39,384 nt of DNA from Lachnospiraceae bacterium (GCA_017448845.1 JAFSKT010000039.1:1-39384), one strand, 5' to 3'. Shown: positions 1 to 9,769, counted from the first letter of the stretch. The notes: generated from the letters alone by a model not told the origin. Translations and numbers: made by a program.

Positions 1-2154
1 GAGAACGTAGGAAGGACGCACCATTACGGGATAGCCTATCCTGTGAGCCAGGGATATGGCTTCTTCAACCGTTGTGGCCATTCCGGACTCCGGCATGGGA
101 ATTCCCAGCTTATCCATTACAAGCCTGAACTGGTCCCTGTCCTCCGCAAGGTCGATGACCGCAGGGGAAGTACCGAGGATCTTTACCCCTTCCTTTTCCA
201 GGTCTGAAGCTAAGTTCAGGGGCGTCTGTCCTCCGAACTGGGCAATGACTCCCAGGGGTTTCTCCTTCTTATAGATACTCAGCACATCCTCTAAAGTAAG
301 GGGCTCAAAATAGAGCTTATCCGAAGTATCGTAATCCGTAGATACGGTCTCAGGATTACAGTTTACTATTATGGTCTCAAACCCAAGTTTCTTTAAGGAT
401 TTTGCGGCATGGACACAGCAGTAGTCGAATTCTATGCCCTGTCCGATCCTGTTGGGGCCGCCGCCCAGTATCATTATCTTTCCCTTTGAACCCTCTGCCG
501 GCTCCTCCCCATAGGAGGAAACATCGTCATTATAAGTGGAATAATAGTAGCAGCTCTTTTCCGTACCGCTTACATGAACGCTGTCCCAGCTCTCAAGGAA
601 GCCGTATTCTTCTCTCTTATGGCGTACAGAGCTTTCCGACACTCCAAGGATCTCCGAAAGATATCTGTCTGAAAAACCGTCCTTCTTTGCCTTTTCAAGG
701 TCTTCCTTAGCAGGCACACTGCCACGGTATTTACTTACAAGCTCCTCCTCAAATTCCACCAGCTCCTTCATCTGATTTATGAAGTATTCCTTTACTGCGG
801 TGATCTCAAAGATCTCGCTCACCGTAGCCCCTTTACGCAGGGCTTCGTACATGATGAAATGCCGCTCCGAAGAGGAATCCCTTAAAAGCTTTAAGAGCTC
901 TTCCTTTGTCTTCTTATCATAATCCTTCACATGTCCTAAGCCGTATCTGCCCTTTTCCAGGGAACGGACCGCTTTCTGGAAAGCCTCCTTATAGTTCCGT
1001 CCTATGCTCATGACTTCGCCTACGGCTCTCATCTGGGTTCCAAGCCTGTCCTCCACGCCTTTAAATTTCTCAAAGGCCCAGCGGGCGAATTTAACTACCA
1101 CATAGTCCCCGTCCGGCTTATATTTATCAAGAGTCCCATACTTTCCGCAGGGAAGCTCGTCCAGTGTAAGCCCCGAAGCCAGCTTTGCGGAAACCAACGC
1201 TATGGGGAAACCCGTCGCCTTGCTGGCAAGGGCCGAGGACCTTGAAGTCCTGGGATTTATCTCTATGACTATTATCCTTCCGCTCTTCGGATCGTGGGCA
1301 AACTGTACGTTTGTACCGCCGATAACTCCGATATGCTCTACTATGCTGTAAGCCTGTCTCTGCAGCTCTTCCTGCAGTTCTTCAGAGATGGTGAGCATCG
1401 GCGCGGTACAGAAGGAGTCCCCTGTGTGCACACCCACTGCATCCACGTTCTCAATGAAGCAGACGGTGATCATATTGTTCTTGCTGTCACGGACCACTTC
1501 CAGCTCCAGCTCTTCCCAGCCGAGGATCGATTCCTCCACCAGCACCTGATGAATAAGGGAAGCCTGCAGTCCTCTGGTGCAGACCGTCTTAAGCTCCTCC
1601 TTATTATAGACAAAGCCTCCTCCGGCTCCGCCCATGGTATATGCGGGACGGAGCACCACGGGATAGCCCAGTTCGTCGGCGATCTCCAATGCTTCCTCCA
1701 CGCTGTAGCAGGCCTTTGACCTGGCCATGCCTATACCCAGCTCGTTCATGGTCTTCTTAAACTCAATACGGTCTTCGCCTCTCTCAATGGCATCAACCTG
1801 TACTCCGATGACCTTTACCCCATATTTATCCAGTATTCCCTTTTTATATAATTCCGAGCAGAGATTTAAGCCCGACTGCCCACCGAGATTCGGCAGCAGC
1901 GCGTCCGGCCTTTCCTTCTCTATTATCTTTTCAACCCGTTCCACATTTAATGGCTCGATATAGGTTTCATCCGCCATCTCCGGGTCCGTCATTATGGTGG
2001 CGGGATTGGAATTTACCAGTACCACCTCATATCCCAGGCTTTTAAGTGCCTTGCAGGCCTGGGTCCCGGAATAGTCAAACTCGCAGGCCTGTCCTATGAC
2101 AATGGGGCCCGAACCTATTATCATTACCTTTTTTATGTCGGTTCTATGTGACAT
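1..2154 (-). CDS. carB: Carbamoyl-phosphate synthase large subunit, 3' end beyond the window
   Basis: The large subunit of carbamoyl-phosphate synthase makes carbamoyl phosphate from bicarbonate, ammonia (from the CarA glutaminase) and two ATP, for pyrimidine and arginine synthesis in the cytoplasm. The visible 718 codons begin MSHRTDIKKVMIIGSGPIVI, the classic CarB N-terminus with the GSGP nucleotide-binding loop. They run through the first ATP-grasp half and the oligomerisation region into the second ATP-grasp half, ending inside a VRPSYVL motif. The full family length is about 1,070 residues, so roughly a third is missing at the window edge. The ATG at 2154 has a GGAGGA ribosome binding site close upstream. 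The gene lies 67 bases downstream of lysA and is probably the distal part of the same operon. No frameshift is visible in the part read. Confidence 0.96.
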   Translation of the reverse strand, partial: MSHRTDIKKVMIIGSGPIVIGQACEFDYSGTQACKALKSLGYEVVLVNSNPATIMTDPEMADETYIEPLNVERVEKIIEKERPDALLPNLGGQSGLNLCSELYKKGILDKYGVKVIGVQVDAIERGEDRIEFKKTMNELGIGMARSKACYSVEEALEIADELGYPVVLRPAYTMGGAGGGFVYNKEELKTVCTRGLQASLIHQVLVEESILGWEELELEVVRDSKNNMITVCFIENVDAVGVHTGDSFCTAPMLTISEELQEELQRQAYSIVEHIGVIGGTNVQFAHDPKSGRIIVIEINPRTSRSSALASKATGFPIALVSAKLASGLTLDELPCGKYGTLDKYKPDGDYVVVKFARWAFEKFKGVEDRLGTQMRAVGEVMSIGRNYKEAFQKAVRSLEKGRYGLGHVKDYDKKTKEELLKLLRDSSSERHFIMYEALRKGATVSEIFEITAVKEYFINQMKELVEFEEELVSKYRGSVPAKEDLEKAKKDGFSDRYLSEILGVSESSVRHKREEYGFLESWDSVHVSGTEKSCYYYSTYNDDVSSYGEEPAEGSKGKIMILGGGPNRIGQGIEFDYCCVHAAKSLKKLGFETIIVNCNPETVSTDYDTSDKLYFEPLTLEDVLSIYKKEKPLGVIAQFGGQTPLNLASDLEKEGVKILGTSPAVIDLAEDRDQFRLVMDKLGIPMPESGMATTVEEAISLAHRIGYPVMVRPSYVL

Positions 2155-2221
2155 GAAACCTATCCTCCGTTGATCACGTTTTATTCCGGTAATTCCCGGA
2201 TAGTTGCATAGCCGGCGTTCT

Positions 2222-3517
2222 TCAGATCCACTCCGGTATAACCTGGTTCTCCATTATCTGCTCGTAGGTCTGGGGCTTAATGAGCCATGCAGCCTTTCCG
2301 TCCTTTAAGAGCACTGCTCCGGGAACGGGATTGTTGTTGTAATTGGAAGCCATGGCGTATCCATAGGCACCTGTTGAGAAGATGACAAGGATGTCTCCTG
2401 CCTCAATGCTTGCGGGAACCATGATATCCCTTGCGATCAGATCCCCGGACTCACAGCACTTACCGCAGATCGTAACCTTCTCGGTGCAGGGTTCCTCTGC
2501 CTTGTTTGCCACAACTCCGGTATACTCGGCGTCATAGAGGGCAACCCTTATATTGTCTCCCATGCCTCCGTCTACTGACACGTATTTTCTTACATTCTTT
2601 ATGTTCTTTATCTGGCCCACGGTATAAAGGGTGATACCTGCCTCCGCGATCATGCTGCGTCCCGGCTCCACCGCCACAACGGGCCTTTCGATCTTCAGTT
2701 CCTCTGCCCAGGATATGATCCTCTCCATCAGGGGATCAAGGAAGAAGGAATAGGGCTTTCTCTCTTCATCGATATAGGTAACGCCAAAGCCTCCGCCCAT
2801 ATTCAGTTCCCTGACCGCCACGTCGTACCTCTTCTTTATCTCCGTAGCGCAGTCAAGCATTACTTCCAGGGATTTGATGTACTCCTCATTGGTAAAGAGC
2901 TGGGAGCCGATATGCATGTGCAGTCCCGTGAATTCCGTATAGGGGGAATCGATCACCGCTTTTATCACAGGGTAAAGCACATCATCCTCCATGGGGATGC
3001 CGAACTTGGAATCCAGTTTTCCCGTGATTATGTGATCGTGGGTGGAAGCCGGCACACCGGGGGTAATGCGGACCACCACATTCACCTTTGTGTCATTCTT
3101 TTTGCAGGCTTCTTCAATAAGCGGCAGTTCCTTTACGCCGTCAAGGATGAACCTCTTTATCCCGTATTCCACAGCCATGTCTATCTCGGCGGGGAGCTTA
3201 TTATTCCCGTTGAACTCTATCCTGTCCGCAGGGAATCCCGCTGCCTTTGCAACTGCGATCTCTCCTCCCGAGACCACGTCAACGGACGCACCGCACTTTT
3301 CAACTATCTTAAGCATGCCCTTTGTACAGAAGGCCTTGGCCGCATAAGCCACCCGGCAGTTTCCGTATTTATCCGAAAAATCCCTTTTTAAGTCTTCGAA
3401 ACGGCTCACTATGTCGTTCTCCGAAAAGACATAGAGGGGCGTCCCGTATTCCTTTGCGATCTCTGTCATATCGCAGCCGTCAAAATAAAGTTTTCCGTTT
3501 TTGATCTCCCTGAACAT
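2222..3517 (-). CDS. lysA: Diaminopimelate decarboxylase
   Basis: This PLP enzyme decarboxylates meso-diaminopimelate to L-lysine, the last step of lysine synthesis. It has 431 residues, normal for LysA. K61 in the VAYAAKA motif should form the Schiff base. A GGGFG loop and an EPGRSM motif for phosphate binding are present, and the CESGD motif supplies the catalytic Cys from the partner subunit. A YGYAMASNYN motif near the C-terminus is also typical. An AGGAGG site overlaps the stop of the phosphohexomutase gene eight bases upstream, so the two are translationally coupled. Notably, a second decarboxylase of the same fold lies two genes upstream (5245-6399). The motifs here are the canonical LysA ones, and this copy is the better candidate for the housekeeping enzyme. 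Confidence 0.95.
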   Translation of the reverse strand: MFREIKNGKLYFDGCDMTEIAKEYGTPLYVFSENDIVSRFEDLKRDFSDKYGNCRVAYAAKAFCTKGMLKIVEKCGASVDVVSGGEIAVAKAAGFPADRIEFNGNNKLPAEIDMAVEYGIKRFILDGVKELPLIEEACKKNDTKVNVVVRITPGVPASTHDHIITGKLDSKFGIPMEDDVLYPVIKAVIDSPYTEFTGLHMHIGSQLFTNEEYIKSLEVMLDCATEIKKRYDVAVRELNMGGGFGVTYIDEERKPYSFFLDPLMERIISWAEELKIERPVVAVEPGRSMIAEAGITLYTVGQIKNIKNVRKYVSVDGGMGDNIRVALYDAEYTGVVANKAEEPCTEKVTICGKCCESGDLIARDIMVPASIEAGDILVIFSTGAYGYAMASNYNNNPVPGAVLLKDGKAAWLIKPQTYEQIMENQVIPEWI

Positions 3518-3525
3518 AATTCCTC

Positions 3526-5217
3526 CTAATCCACCTTTTCTGCACTCTCCGTAACAGCTCTCCTGAGAAGGCCGACTCTTTCTTCAGAGTCCTTCCCGCT
3601 CTTACTGACGGAGTAAAAATAAAATTTGATCTTCGGCTCGGTGCCTGAGGGTCTCATGGCAAAGAACGAGCCGTCCTCCATATGGAAAATAAGTACATCC
3701 GACGGGGGAATATCCCCATAACCCCTTATATAATCCCGCTTTTCACTTACACGGAAATCCCCAAAAGAGGAAATAGCGCTTTCCCTGAAATGATCCATGA
3801 TGCGCTTAATCCTGTCCTGACCTTCCTTTCCCTTCAGCACGAAGGAAACCTGGTCTTCCCTGAAATTCCCGTAAATCTCAAACAGTTCCAAAAGCCTTCC
3901 GTAAACGGAAGATCCCCTCTTTTTATAATAAGCTGCCATCTCCGCCATGAGCATACCTGCGGCAACTCCGTCCTTATCCCGCACTTCGCTGCCGGGAGCA
4001 CAGCCTATGCTCTCCTCATAGGCGAAAAAGCAGCTGTATCCCTTCTTTTCAAGCTCCGGTATCCTTCCGCAGATATTCTTAAAACCGGTGAGGGCTTCAA
4101 AAACCTCTATGCCGTGCTTTTCACAGATCACTCTTCCCATGTCACCGGTGACTATGGATTTTATCATGGCGGCCTTCGGAGGAAGCTCTCCCTTTTCGGA
4201 AAGACCTTCTGCCAGATAATCAATAAGCAGGGCTCCGGTCTGGTTTCCGTTTAAGGGAATGTAGTTTCCTTCATTATCCTTAACCTCAACCGCCATCCTG
4301 TCCCCGTCGGGATCTGTGGCGATAAGAAGCTCTGCGTCATTTTCCCTGCCGTATTTCTCCGTAAGTTCAAAGGCCCGGGGATCCTCGGGATTGGGAAAGG
4401 GAACGGTGGTGAATTCCGGATCCGGATCCTTCTGTTCCTTTACAACAATGAAATTCTCAAAGCCTCTCTCCTCCATTATGGTGGATAATGGCAGAGAACC
4501 GGCACCGTTTAAGGGAGTGTAGACCACTGAAACAGACCTGTCAATGTCATCATCTCCCCTTACGGAAAGGGATTTCACGTAATCAAAGTACTTCCTGTCC
4601 ATGTCTCCGGACAGGGTGATGAGCAGTCCCTTTTCTTCCGCTTCCCTTCTGTCCATCAGGGGAAACTCGTCAAAAAGGCTGTATTTCTCTATTTCATTTA
4701 AGATGTTTTCCGAGATCTCACCGGATATCTGGGCTCCGTCCTCCCAGTAAACCTTGTAGCCGTTATATTCCTTGGGGTTATGGCTGGCAGTCATGTTCAC
4801 CCCGGACACGGCCTTTAATTCCCTTATTACAAAGGAAAGCTCCGGCGTGGGGCGAAGGGAAGGGAAGATAAAAACCTTTATCCCCATGGCGTTCAGTATA
4901 GATGCGGCAAGGAAGGAAAACTCTTCCGAATGGTACCGGCAGTCATAGGCAAAGGCCACACCCTTATCCTTACCGTCTTTTGTTTTCAGTATATAGTCTC
5001 CTATGCCCCTTGTAGCCCGGGAAACGGTGAGGCGGTTCATCCTGTTGCTGCCTGCTCCGCAGATCCCCCGGAGTCCCGCTGTCCCAAAGACAATGTTCTG
5101 ATAGAACCTGTCCGTGATCTCCTTTTCATCGCCTTTTATGGCAAGGAGTTCTTCCCTCATAGGGTCATCATCTTTCAGTTTTTCGAGCCAGAGCTCATAT
5201 TCCCTAAATACATCCAT
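3526..5217 (-). CDS. Phospho-sugar mutase (alpha-D-phosphohexomutase, PgcA-like)
   Basis: The enzyme interconverts hexose 1- and 6-phosphates, most likely glucose, feeding UDP-glucose and cell-envelope polysaccharide synthesis. Its 563 residues match the long Firmicutes PgcA type (about 580). Visible motifs are TASHNP with phosphoserine S145, the Mg-binding DPDGDR at 302-307, an EESIG sugar-binding loop, and RPSGTEPK near the C-terminus for phosphate binding. All four functional regions look intact. It lies 27 bases after the PLP decarboxylase and 8 bases before lysA, within the operon of envelope-modification genes. That position suggests it supplies sugar phosphate for the acceptor polymer, although this is inference. 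Glucose versus mannose preference cannot be read from the sequence. Confidence 0.92.
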   Translation of the reverse strand: MDVFREYELWLEKLKDDDPMREELLAIKGDEKEITDRFYQNIVFGTAGLRGICGAGSNRMNRLTVSRATRGIGDYILKTKDGKDKGVAFAYDCRYHSEEFSFLAASILNAMGIKVFIFPSLRPTPELSFVIRELKAVSGVNMTASHNPKEYNGYKVYWEDGAQISGEISENILNEIEKYSLFDEFPLMDRREAEEKGLLITLSGDMDRKYFDYVKSLSVRGDDDIDRSVSVVYTPLNGAGSLPLSTIMEERGFENFIVVKEQKDPDPEFTTVPFPNPEDPRAFELTEKYGRENDAELLIATDPDGDRMAVEVKDNEGNYIPLNGNQTGALLIDYLAEGLSEKGELPPKAAMIKSIVTGDMGRVICEKHGIEVFEALTGFKNICGRIPELEKKGYSCFFAYEESIGCAPGSEVRDKDGVAAGMLMAEMAAYYKKRGSSVYGRLLELFEIYGNFREDQVSFVLKGKEGQDRIKRIMDHFRESAISSFGDFRVSEKRDYIRGYGDIPPSDVLIFHMEDGSFFAMRPSGTEPKIKFYFYSVSKSGKDSEERVGLLRRAVTESAEKVD

Positions 5218-5244
5218 AATTGTATTCCTGTAAATGATACCTGC

Positions 5245-6399
5245 TTAATTCCGGCCGGTATTAAGCTTCCAGCTTGGCATGGACTCCCTTAAGCACTTTT
5301 TTTCTCCGTCATCTATCCATATCTCCGGCAGGTCCCTTGAAAGGAAAGAAAGAGCCCCTTCGGACACGGAATAGGCGCCGCAGCGCGAAAACTTCAAGGT
5401 ATCTCCCACCTTAAGCTCCGGAAGGCTTATATCCCTTACAAGCACATCCGCCACCGTACAGAGGCTTCCGCATACCGTATATTCAACCTTTTCATCCGTG
5501 AGGATCACTTCCCCCTCCCGGATAACATCCACGGGAGGGATCTTCATAGCCATATTCTGGCCGTAATACTTAAGCTGATGTATACCGCCGTCCGCGATCA
5601 CATATCTTACCCCGTGGTTTTCCTTTATATCCATGACCTGAGTAAAATAGCTTCCCGCTGTAGCGGCCATAAAACGTCCCATTTCAATGCCGAGATGATA
5701 ATCCCTGCCAAGCTCCGCAATGGGAGGAAGCACATCTGAAAAAAGCTTTTCATCCACGCTGTCATAGGGCGCTTCAAAATATTCGGCAGAGAGTCCCGGT
5801 CCGTACTCCACCAGAGAAGGCACAAAGCCTGTTTCCTTCTCAGCCTTTTTTAAGAGCTCTCTTAAGCTCTCCACATCCTTTTCTATATTCTTAAGCTTCT
5901 TTTTCGCAGTGCCGGAATAATAATGGATACCCACTACTTTCACCTTATGCTTATCTCTTTCCGCAAGGATCTTAAGGATATCCTCATCCGACATGCCGAA
6001 CTGGTTCCCGCTGCTTAAGCGGAGAAGTACCCGGGGTACTCTGTCACCCTTTGAGGCCTCATTGGATATGAGTTCAAAGTGCCTTATACTCTCGGCGGTC
6101 ATGATCCCCGCGCCGTAAGTATAAGCCTCATGAACATCCTTCTCTTCCTTCATAACTCCGGAATAGATGATCCTTCCGGCATCGATCTTCAGGCTCTTTA
6201 CGATCTCAAGCTCTCCCGGACTGCATACCTCAACGTGGCTCACCACGTCTTTATCCGGAAGACAGTAAAGAAGAAAGGGATTTGCCTTTACAGAAAAGGC
6301 CAGTTCCGCATCCGGAAGGCCTTTTTTGATCAGAGATATCCTTTTCTTAAAATCTTCAGCACTAAAGAGATAATAGGGTGTCTTCATCCCGTCACTCAT
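5245..6399 (-). CDS. Fold-type III PLP decarboxylase linked to a carrier protein
   Basis: A protein of about 384 residues in the Orn/DAP/Arg decarboxylase class 2 family (alanine-racemase-like barrel). The PLP lysine is K38 in AFSVKANP. Family motifs are present but altered compared with LysA: YGPGLS for GGGFG, EMGRF for EPGRS, and SLCTVADVL for CESGD, keeping Cys and Asp. I chose the ATG at 6399 rather than the upstream TTG at 6414, because GAAAGG lies six bases before it and the ATG overlaps the carrier gene stop by eight bases. Placement directly after a carrier protein and an adenylating enzyme recalls BtrK of butirosin synthesis, which decarboxylates an amino acid while it is bound to a carrier. 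A free amino-acid decarboxylase or a racemase-like role is also possible. The substrate is unknown. Confidence 0.85.
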   Translation of the reverse strand: MSDGMKTPYYLFSAEDFKKRISLIKKGLPDAELAFSVKANPFLLYCLPDKDVVSHVEVCSPGELEIVKSLKIDAGRIIYSGVMKEEKDVHEAYTYGAGIMTAESIRHFELISNEASKGDRVPRVLLRLSSGNQFGMSDEDILKILAERDKHKVKVVGIHYYSGTAKKKLKNIEKDVESLRELLKKAEKETGFVPSLVEYGPGLSAEYFEAPYDSVDEKLFSDVLPPIAELGRDYHLGIEMGRFMAATAGSYFTQVMDIKENHGVRYVIADGGIHQLKYYGQNMAMKIPPVDVIREGEVILTDEKVEYTVCGSLCTVADVLVRDISLPELKVGDTLKFSRCGAYSVSEGALSFLSRDLPEIWIDDGEKKCLRESMPSWKLNTGRN

Positions 6400-6622
6400 C
6401 CTGCAGCCTTTCAATAAGTTCTTCCAGGGCTTCCAGAGAATTGAAGTTGTCGGCGGTCAGATCCTTGGGGGAGATCTCTATATCAAATTCGTCATCCAGC
6501 TCCGCAACGATCTGGACGATATCAAAAGATTCAAGGATATTGCCGCTTACAAGCTCAGTCTCATTCTCAAAATCAATATCCGGTCTTACTTCCGTTAAAA
6601 TCTCAAGAATCTTATCCCTCAT
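6392..6622 (-). CDS. Acyl/aminoacyl carrier protein, DltC-like
   Basis: An acidic four-helix carrier protein of 76 residues. S32 in the LESFDIVQ motif is the expected phosphopantetheine attachment site. The motif resembles DltC (DSF) more than fatty-acid ACP (DSL), but carries Glu instead of Asp before the Ser. The C-terminal half (ELDDEFDIEIS) matches the usual helix II region. GAGGAGG lies about 13 bases before the ATG, a slightly long spacing. It follows the adenylating enzyme by 51 bases and overlaps the decarboxylase start, which implies coupled translation. It probably carries the amino acid that the DltA-like enzyme activates and presents it to the decarboxylase and the MBOAT transferase. 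Confidence 0.9.
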   Translation of the reverse strand: MRDKILEILTEVRPDIDFENETELVSGNILESFDIVQIVAELDDEFDIEISPKDLTADNFNSLEALEELIERLQDE

Positions 6623-6673
6623 AACTACTTTTCTTCCTCCTCATTGTATTTCGTTTTGGTACAAACTTATTTA

Positions 6674-8128
6674 TCAGTTTATCATACTTCTCAAACTTCG
6701 TATATCTGTTTTTCCGTTGGGGAGACGGGGTATCTCCGGAAGGTTTTTGATCTTCCGTGGCACCATGAAACCGGGAAGTATCTTTCTCAAATTGACGGAA
6801 AGGTCCTTTAAGCTCATATCCCCGCCGTAGAAAAACCAGATAAGCTCCTTCTCCTGATCATAGAGGGCAGCGCACTCCGTTACCCCGAAGGATGCGGCAG
6901 CGCTCTCTATCTCATCAAGCTCAACCCTGTGGCCCATATATTTTATCTGACGGTCTCTCCTTCCCCGGTACATCAGCATTCCGTCCTCCCTGAAAACGCC
7001 TATGTCACCGGTCTTATATATCCTCTCGTTATATGAGCTGTTCAGGGGATTCTGCATGAATGCGGCAGCTGTCCTGTCCGGATCGTTGATATAACCGTCT
7101 GTCACTCCCACCCCGGACACTGCGATCTCCCCTTCTTCCCCGTATTTTACGGGAGAGCCGTCCTCGGACAGCAGGAAGATCCTGTAATTATCGTAGGGCA
7201 GCCCTATGGGTATGGTCTCGTCATTTTCAGCCTTATGGTCAAGTTTATAATAAGTACAGCTGGCAGTGGTCTCCGTGGGGCCGTACTGATTCACGAAAAG
7301 GGCCCCGGGCATGGCCTCCTGCCACTCCCTTAAAACGCTTCCCGGCATTACGCTTCCGGAAAAGCACACCTTATTAATGAATTCAGGCTTTCCGCCCTTG
7401 AAAACAGACAGCTTTGAAAGGATGGTCATGGCACTGGTGCTCCAGCCAATGCAGCTTATCCTGTTCTCATTAAGACAGTTCACCAGCACATCCGGCTGCA
7501 TGAAATATTCCTTCGGGATCAGCACATCGGAAGCCCCGGTGAGAAGGGGCACGTAGATATCCCTGATAGCGGCAATATAATCAAGAGGCGACTGTGCCGC
7601 CATCCTGTCCTCCGGCCCTATACCCATGACTGAGGAATAGGCCTCGATATAATTCATTAAAGATAAATGGGAGGTTATAACCCCCTTCGGATCCCCGCTG
7701 GAACCGGAGGTGAATATGATATAAAGGGGGTCTGTCAGGGCAGCCTTATCCCGGACGGACTTTAATAACTCCTCATCCGCTTCCGTGCCAAAGGCCTCTT
7801 CCATATCCTCTTTGCCGATGACCTGAGAGGGGTTCAGACGCTTAAGGATCTTGGCCTTCCTCTCCTCCGGGATATCATTTCCCACGGGAGCATAGGCCCG
7901 TCCCGAATACACCACTCCTAAAAATAAGGCAATATAGTCAACGGAGCGCTCTGTCATCACCGCAACAGGCCCTTCACCCGGCTTTTTCTCCAAAAGATAA
8001 GTCCCCACGGAACGGGCTTTTTTCATAAGCTCACTGAAGCTTAAGCTCTTTTCCCCGTCGGAATAACCGGTCTTTTCCGGATCCGCCGCCGCTCTGCTCT
8101 CAAGCCACTCCAACACCGATCTTTTCAT
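6674..8128 (-). CDS. Amino-acid adenylating enzyme, DltA-like
   Basis: A stand-alone adenylation domain of 484 residues, which activates a carboxylic acid with ATP and loads it on a carrier protein. Core motifs are complete: FTSGSSGDPKG (139-149), YGPTETT (282-288), YKTGD (371-375), YRGRRDRQIKYMGHRVE (387-403), and the catalytic K473 in LPNGK. By eye it aligns with DltA (D-alanine carrier ligase), but the pocket differs. DltA has a FDLSVMD segment whose first Asp binds the amino group; here the same column is I185 and an Asp sits two residues earlier (D183). The DltA pocket Cys in FCGEV is S257 in FSGSV. D-alanine specificity is therefore doubtful. It sits between the MBOAT gene and the carrier gene. 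Confidence 0.88.
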   Translation of the reverse strand: MKRSVLEWLESRAAADPEKTGYSDGEKSLSFSELMKKARSVGTYLLEKKPGEGPVAVMTERSVDYIALFLGVVYSGRAYAPVGNDIPEERKAKILKRLNPSQVIGKEDMEEAFGTEADEELLKSVRDKAALTDPLYIIFTSGSSGDPKGVITSHLSLMNYIEAYSSVMGIGPEDRMAAQSPLDYIAAIRDIYVPLLTGASDVLIPKEYFMQPDVLVNCLNENRISCIGWSTSAMTILSKLSVFKGGKPEFINKVCFSGSVMPGSVLREWQEAMPGALFVNQYGPTETTASCTYYKLDHKAENDETIPIGLPYDNYRIFLLSEDGSPVKYGEEGEIAVSGVGVTDGYINDPDRTAAAFMQNPLNSSYNERIYKTGDIGVFREDGMLMYRGRRDRQIKYMGHRVELDEIESAAASFGVTECAALYDQEKELIWFFYGGDMSLKDLSVNLRKILPGFMVPRKIKNLPEIPRLPNGKTDIRSLRSMIN

Positions 8129-8176
8129 AAATCACTCTACCTCACTTACAAACAACAATACCCTAAGCCGGGATCC

Positions 8177-9769
8177 TCAGAACTTCGCGTAGATCATTCC
8201 CGCTGCATCATAGCCGCTGCCATAGGCCCCGAAGATCACTATGGTCATGATGAGTAAATACCACGCGACCCAGCGCGCCGGCCTTGGAAGGGACATAAAG
8301 GCCTTCCTGTAGGGCACATTCAGCTCCTTTAATATACTCAAAATGATGATCAGTGTAAACGCAACTATCACCGTCACATAATCGTGGAAATCCATGCCCA
8401 TGTCCCCAAGGTGCTTCACTAACTTATGGAAATCAAAGTCGGTGAATACATACCTGAACATCTCAAAGGCCACGCTCATGCTCTCCGCCCTGAAGAACAT
8501 CTCACCGGTTATCACAATGATAAAGAGCTTGATGAAGCGGAAAATCTTAACCGATACGGAACTTTCCGAAAGCTTAAGCTTTTCAAGCAGGGATAAAAAG
8601 GGCTTCTCGAATATGTTTTCAATGAAGATCCATACGAAATAGTAGAGACCGTAAAAGATGTAATTCCATTTCGGCCCGTGCCAGATACCGTTACAGATCC
8701 ACACTGCGAAGATCGCTATGGAAGGAGCGGTAAGCCTCCCTGCCTCCGCACCGAAGCGGTCCTTCATCTTCTTTGTAAGCTTCATTACGTTTTTATTTAC
8801 GGATACGGGATAGAAAATATAATCCCTGAAGAAGGTTCCCAGAGTTATATGCCATCTGTGCCAGAAATCCGAGGCGTTTTTGGCGAAGAAGGGCTGCCGG
8901 AAGTTCTCCTTTAAGTTAACTCCGAAGATCCTCGCGGCTCCGATGACGATATCTATGGAACCGGCAAAATCCATATATTCCTGTACAGTAAAGATTATGG
9001 CCGCGTAGAGGGCTACGGATCCTGCCTTTTCTTCCCATTTATAGACAATGTCCACTGCTGGAGCTAAATGGTCGGCAATAAGCAGCTTCTTAAATAGACC
9101 TAACAGTATCCTCTGATACCCGGAAGTCAGATTCTCATAATTCACCGGAAGCCCGGCAAAGAGGGTGTCGGAAACATCGCTGAACCTGCTTATGGGTCCC
9201 TCTATAAGTTTCGGGAAAAAGCCCATGAACAGGGCGACTTTCATATACTGTTTCTCAGCCTCGATGTTTTCCCAGTAAACTTCTGTGAGATAGGATATGG
9301 CTTCAAGGGTGAAATAGGAAATACCCACTGGCGCCACGATATTAAGCATCTTCCACTCACAGGGGATACGGAAGATATTAAGTATCCTTACGATATTTGA
9401 GCCGGTGAAATCAAGATACTTAAGGAAAAAGAGCACTGCGATCATGGCGACAATGCCGATGACCAGTATCTTCTTCTTTTTCGCGTTCCTCTCCTTCCGC
9501 TTTAAGTTCTTATCTTCGGAAACCCGGCTTATCATTACGCCCATTTTCCAGGTGAAAACGGTCTCGATCAAATGCACCGCAAAAAGCAGTCCGCTCATGG
9601 AAATAAAGAAGAACCAGTTGGAAAAGAGCAGCACATAAGGTCTTTTCCTGCTGTCACAGATGCTGTAGATAAGGATCACCGCCGGAAGGAAAAGGGCAAA
9701 GAACATCCAGGAAGAATAGACCGGATCCCACCAAAGCTTTATGCATTCTATAAAAAGGTCAAAACTCAT
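8177..9769 (-). CDS. MBOAT-family O-acyltransferase, DltB-like
   Basis: A polytopic membrane protein of 530 residues in the membrane-bound O-acyltransferase family. The conserved block FWHRWHITLGTFFRDYIFYP and the downstream ICNGIWHGPKW, which holds the presumed catalytic His, are both clear. Many hydrophobic segments span its length. In the dlt system DltB accepts the aminoacyl group from the carrier at the inner face and passes it across the membrane. In other systems (AlgI, PatA) MBOATs O-acetylate polysaccharide. The neighbouring carrier and adenylating enzyme favour aminoacyl transfer here. Its ATG overlaps the stop of the SGNH gene by four bases (ATGA), so it is translationally coupled. 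The acceptor (teichoic acid, another glycan or lipid) cannot be told from the sequence. Confidence 0.93.
   Translation of the reverse strand: MSFDLFIECIKLWWDPVYSSWMFFALFLPAVILIYSICDSRKRPYVLLFSNWFFFISMSGLLFAVHLIETVFTWKMGVMISRVSEDKNLKRKERNAKKKKILVIGIVAMIAVLFFLKYLDFTGSNIVRILNIFRIPCEWKMLNIVAPVGISYFTLEAISYLTEVYWENIEAEKQYMKVALFMGFFPKLIEGPISRFSDVSDTLFAGLPVNYENLTSGYQRILLGLFKKLLIADHLAPAVDIVYKWEEKAGSVALYAAIIFTVQEYMDFAGSIDIVIGAARIFGVNLKENFRQPFFAKNASDFWHRWHITLGTFFRDYIFYPVSVNKNVMKLTKKMKDRFGAEAGRLTAPSIAIFAVWICNGIWHGPKWNYIFYGLYYFVWIFIENIFEKPFLSLLEKLKLSESSVSVKIFRFIKLFIIVITGEMFFRAESMSVAFEMFRYVFTDFDFHKLVKHLGDMGMDFHDYVTVIVAFTLIIILSILKELNVPYRKAFMSLPRPARWVAWYLLIMTIVIFGAYGSGYDAAGMIYAKF

Noticed and set aside
2155-2221. 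Lysine or pyrimidine riboswitch between lysA and carB
   Set aside because: The gap is only 67 bases and shows no matching structure; it is an ordinary intra-operon spacer with a ribosome binding site.
5245-6399. Second lysA
   Set aside because: The fold is shared, but EPGRS, GGGFG and CESGD are all altered while the real LysA motifs are in the gene at 2222-3517.
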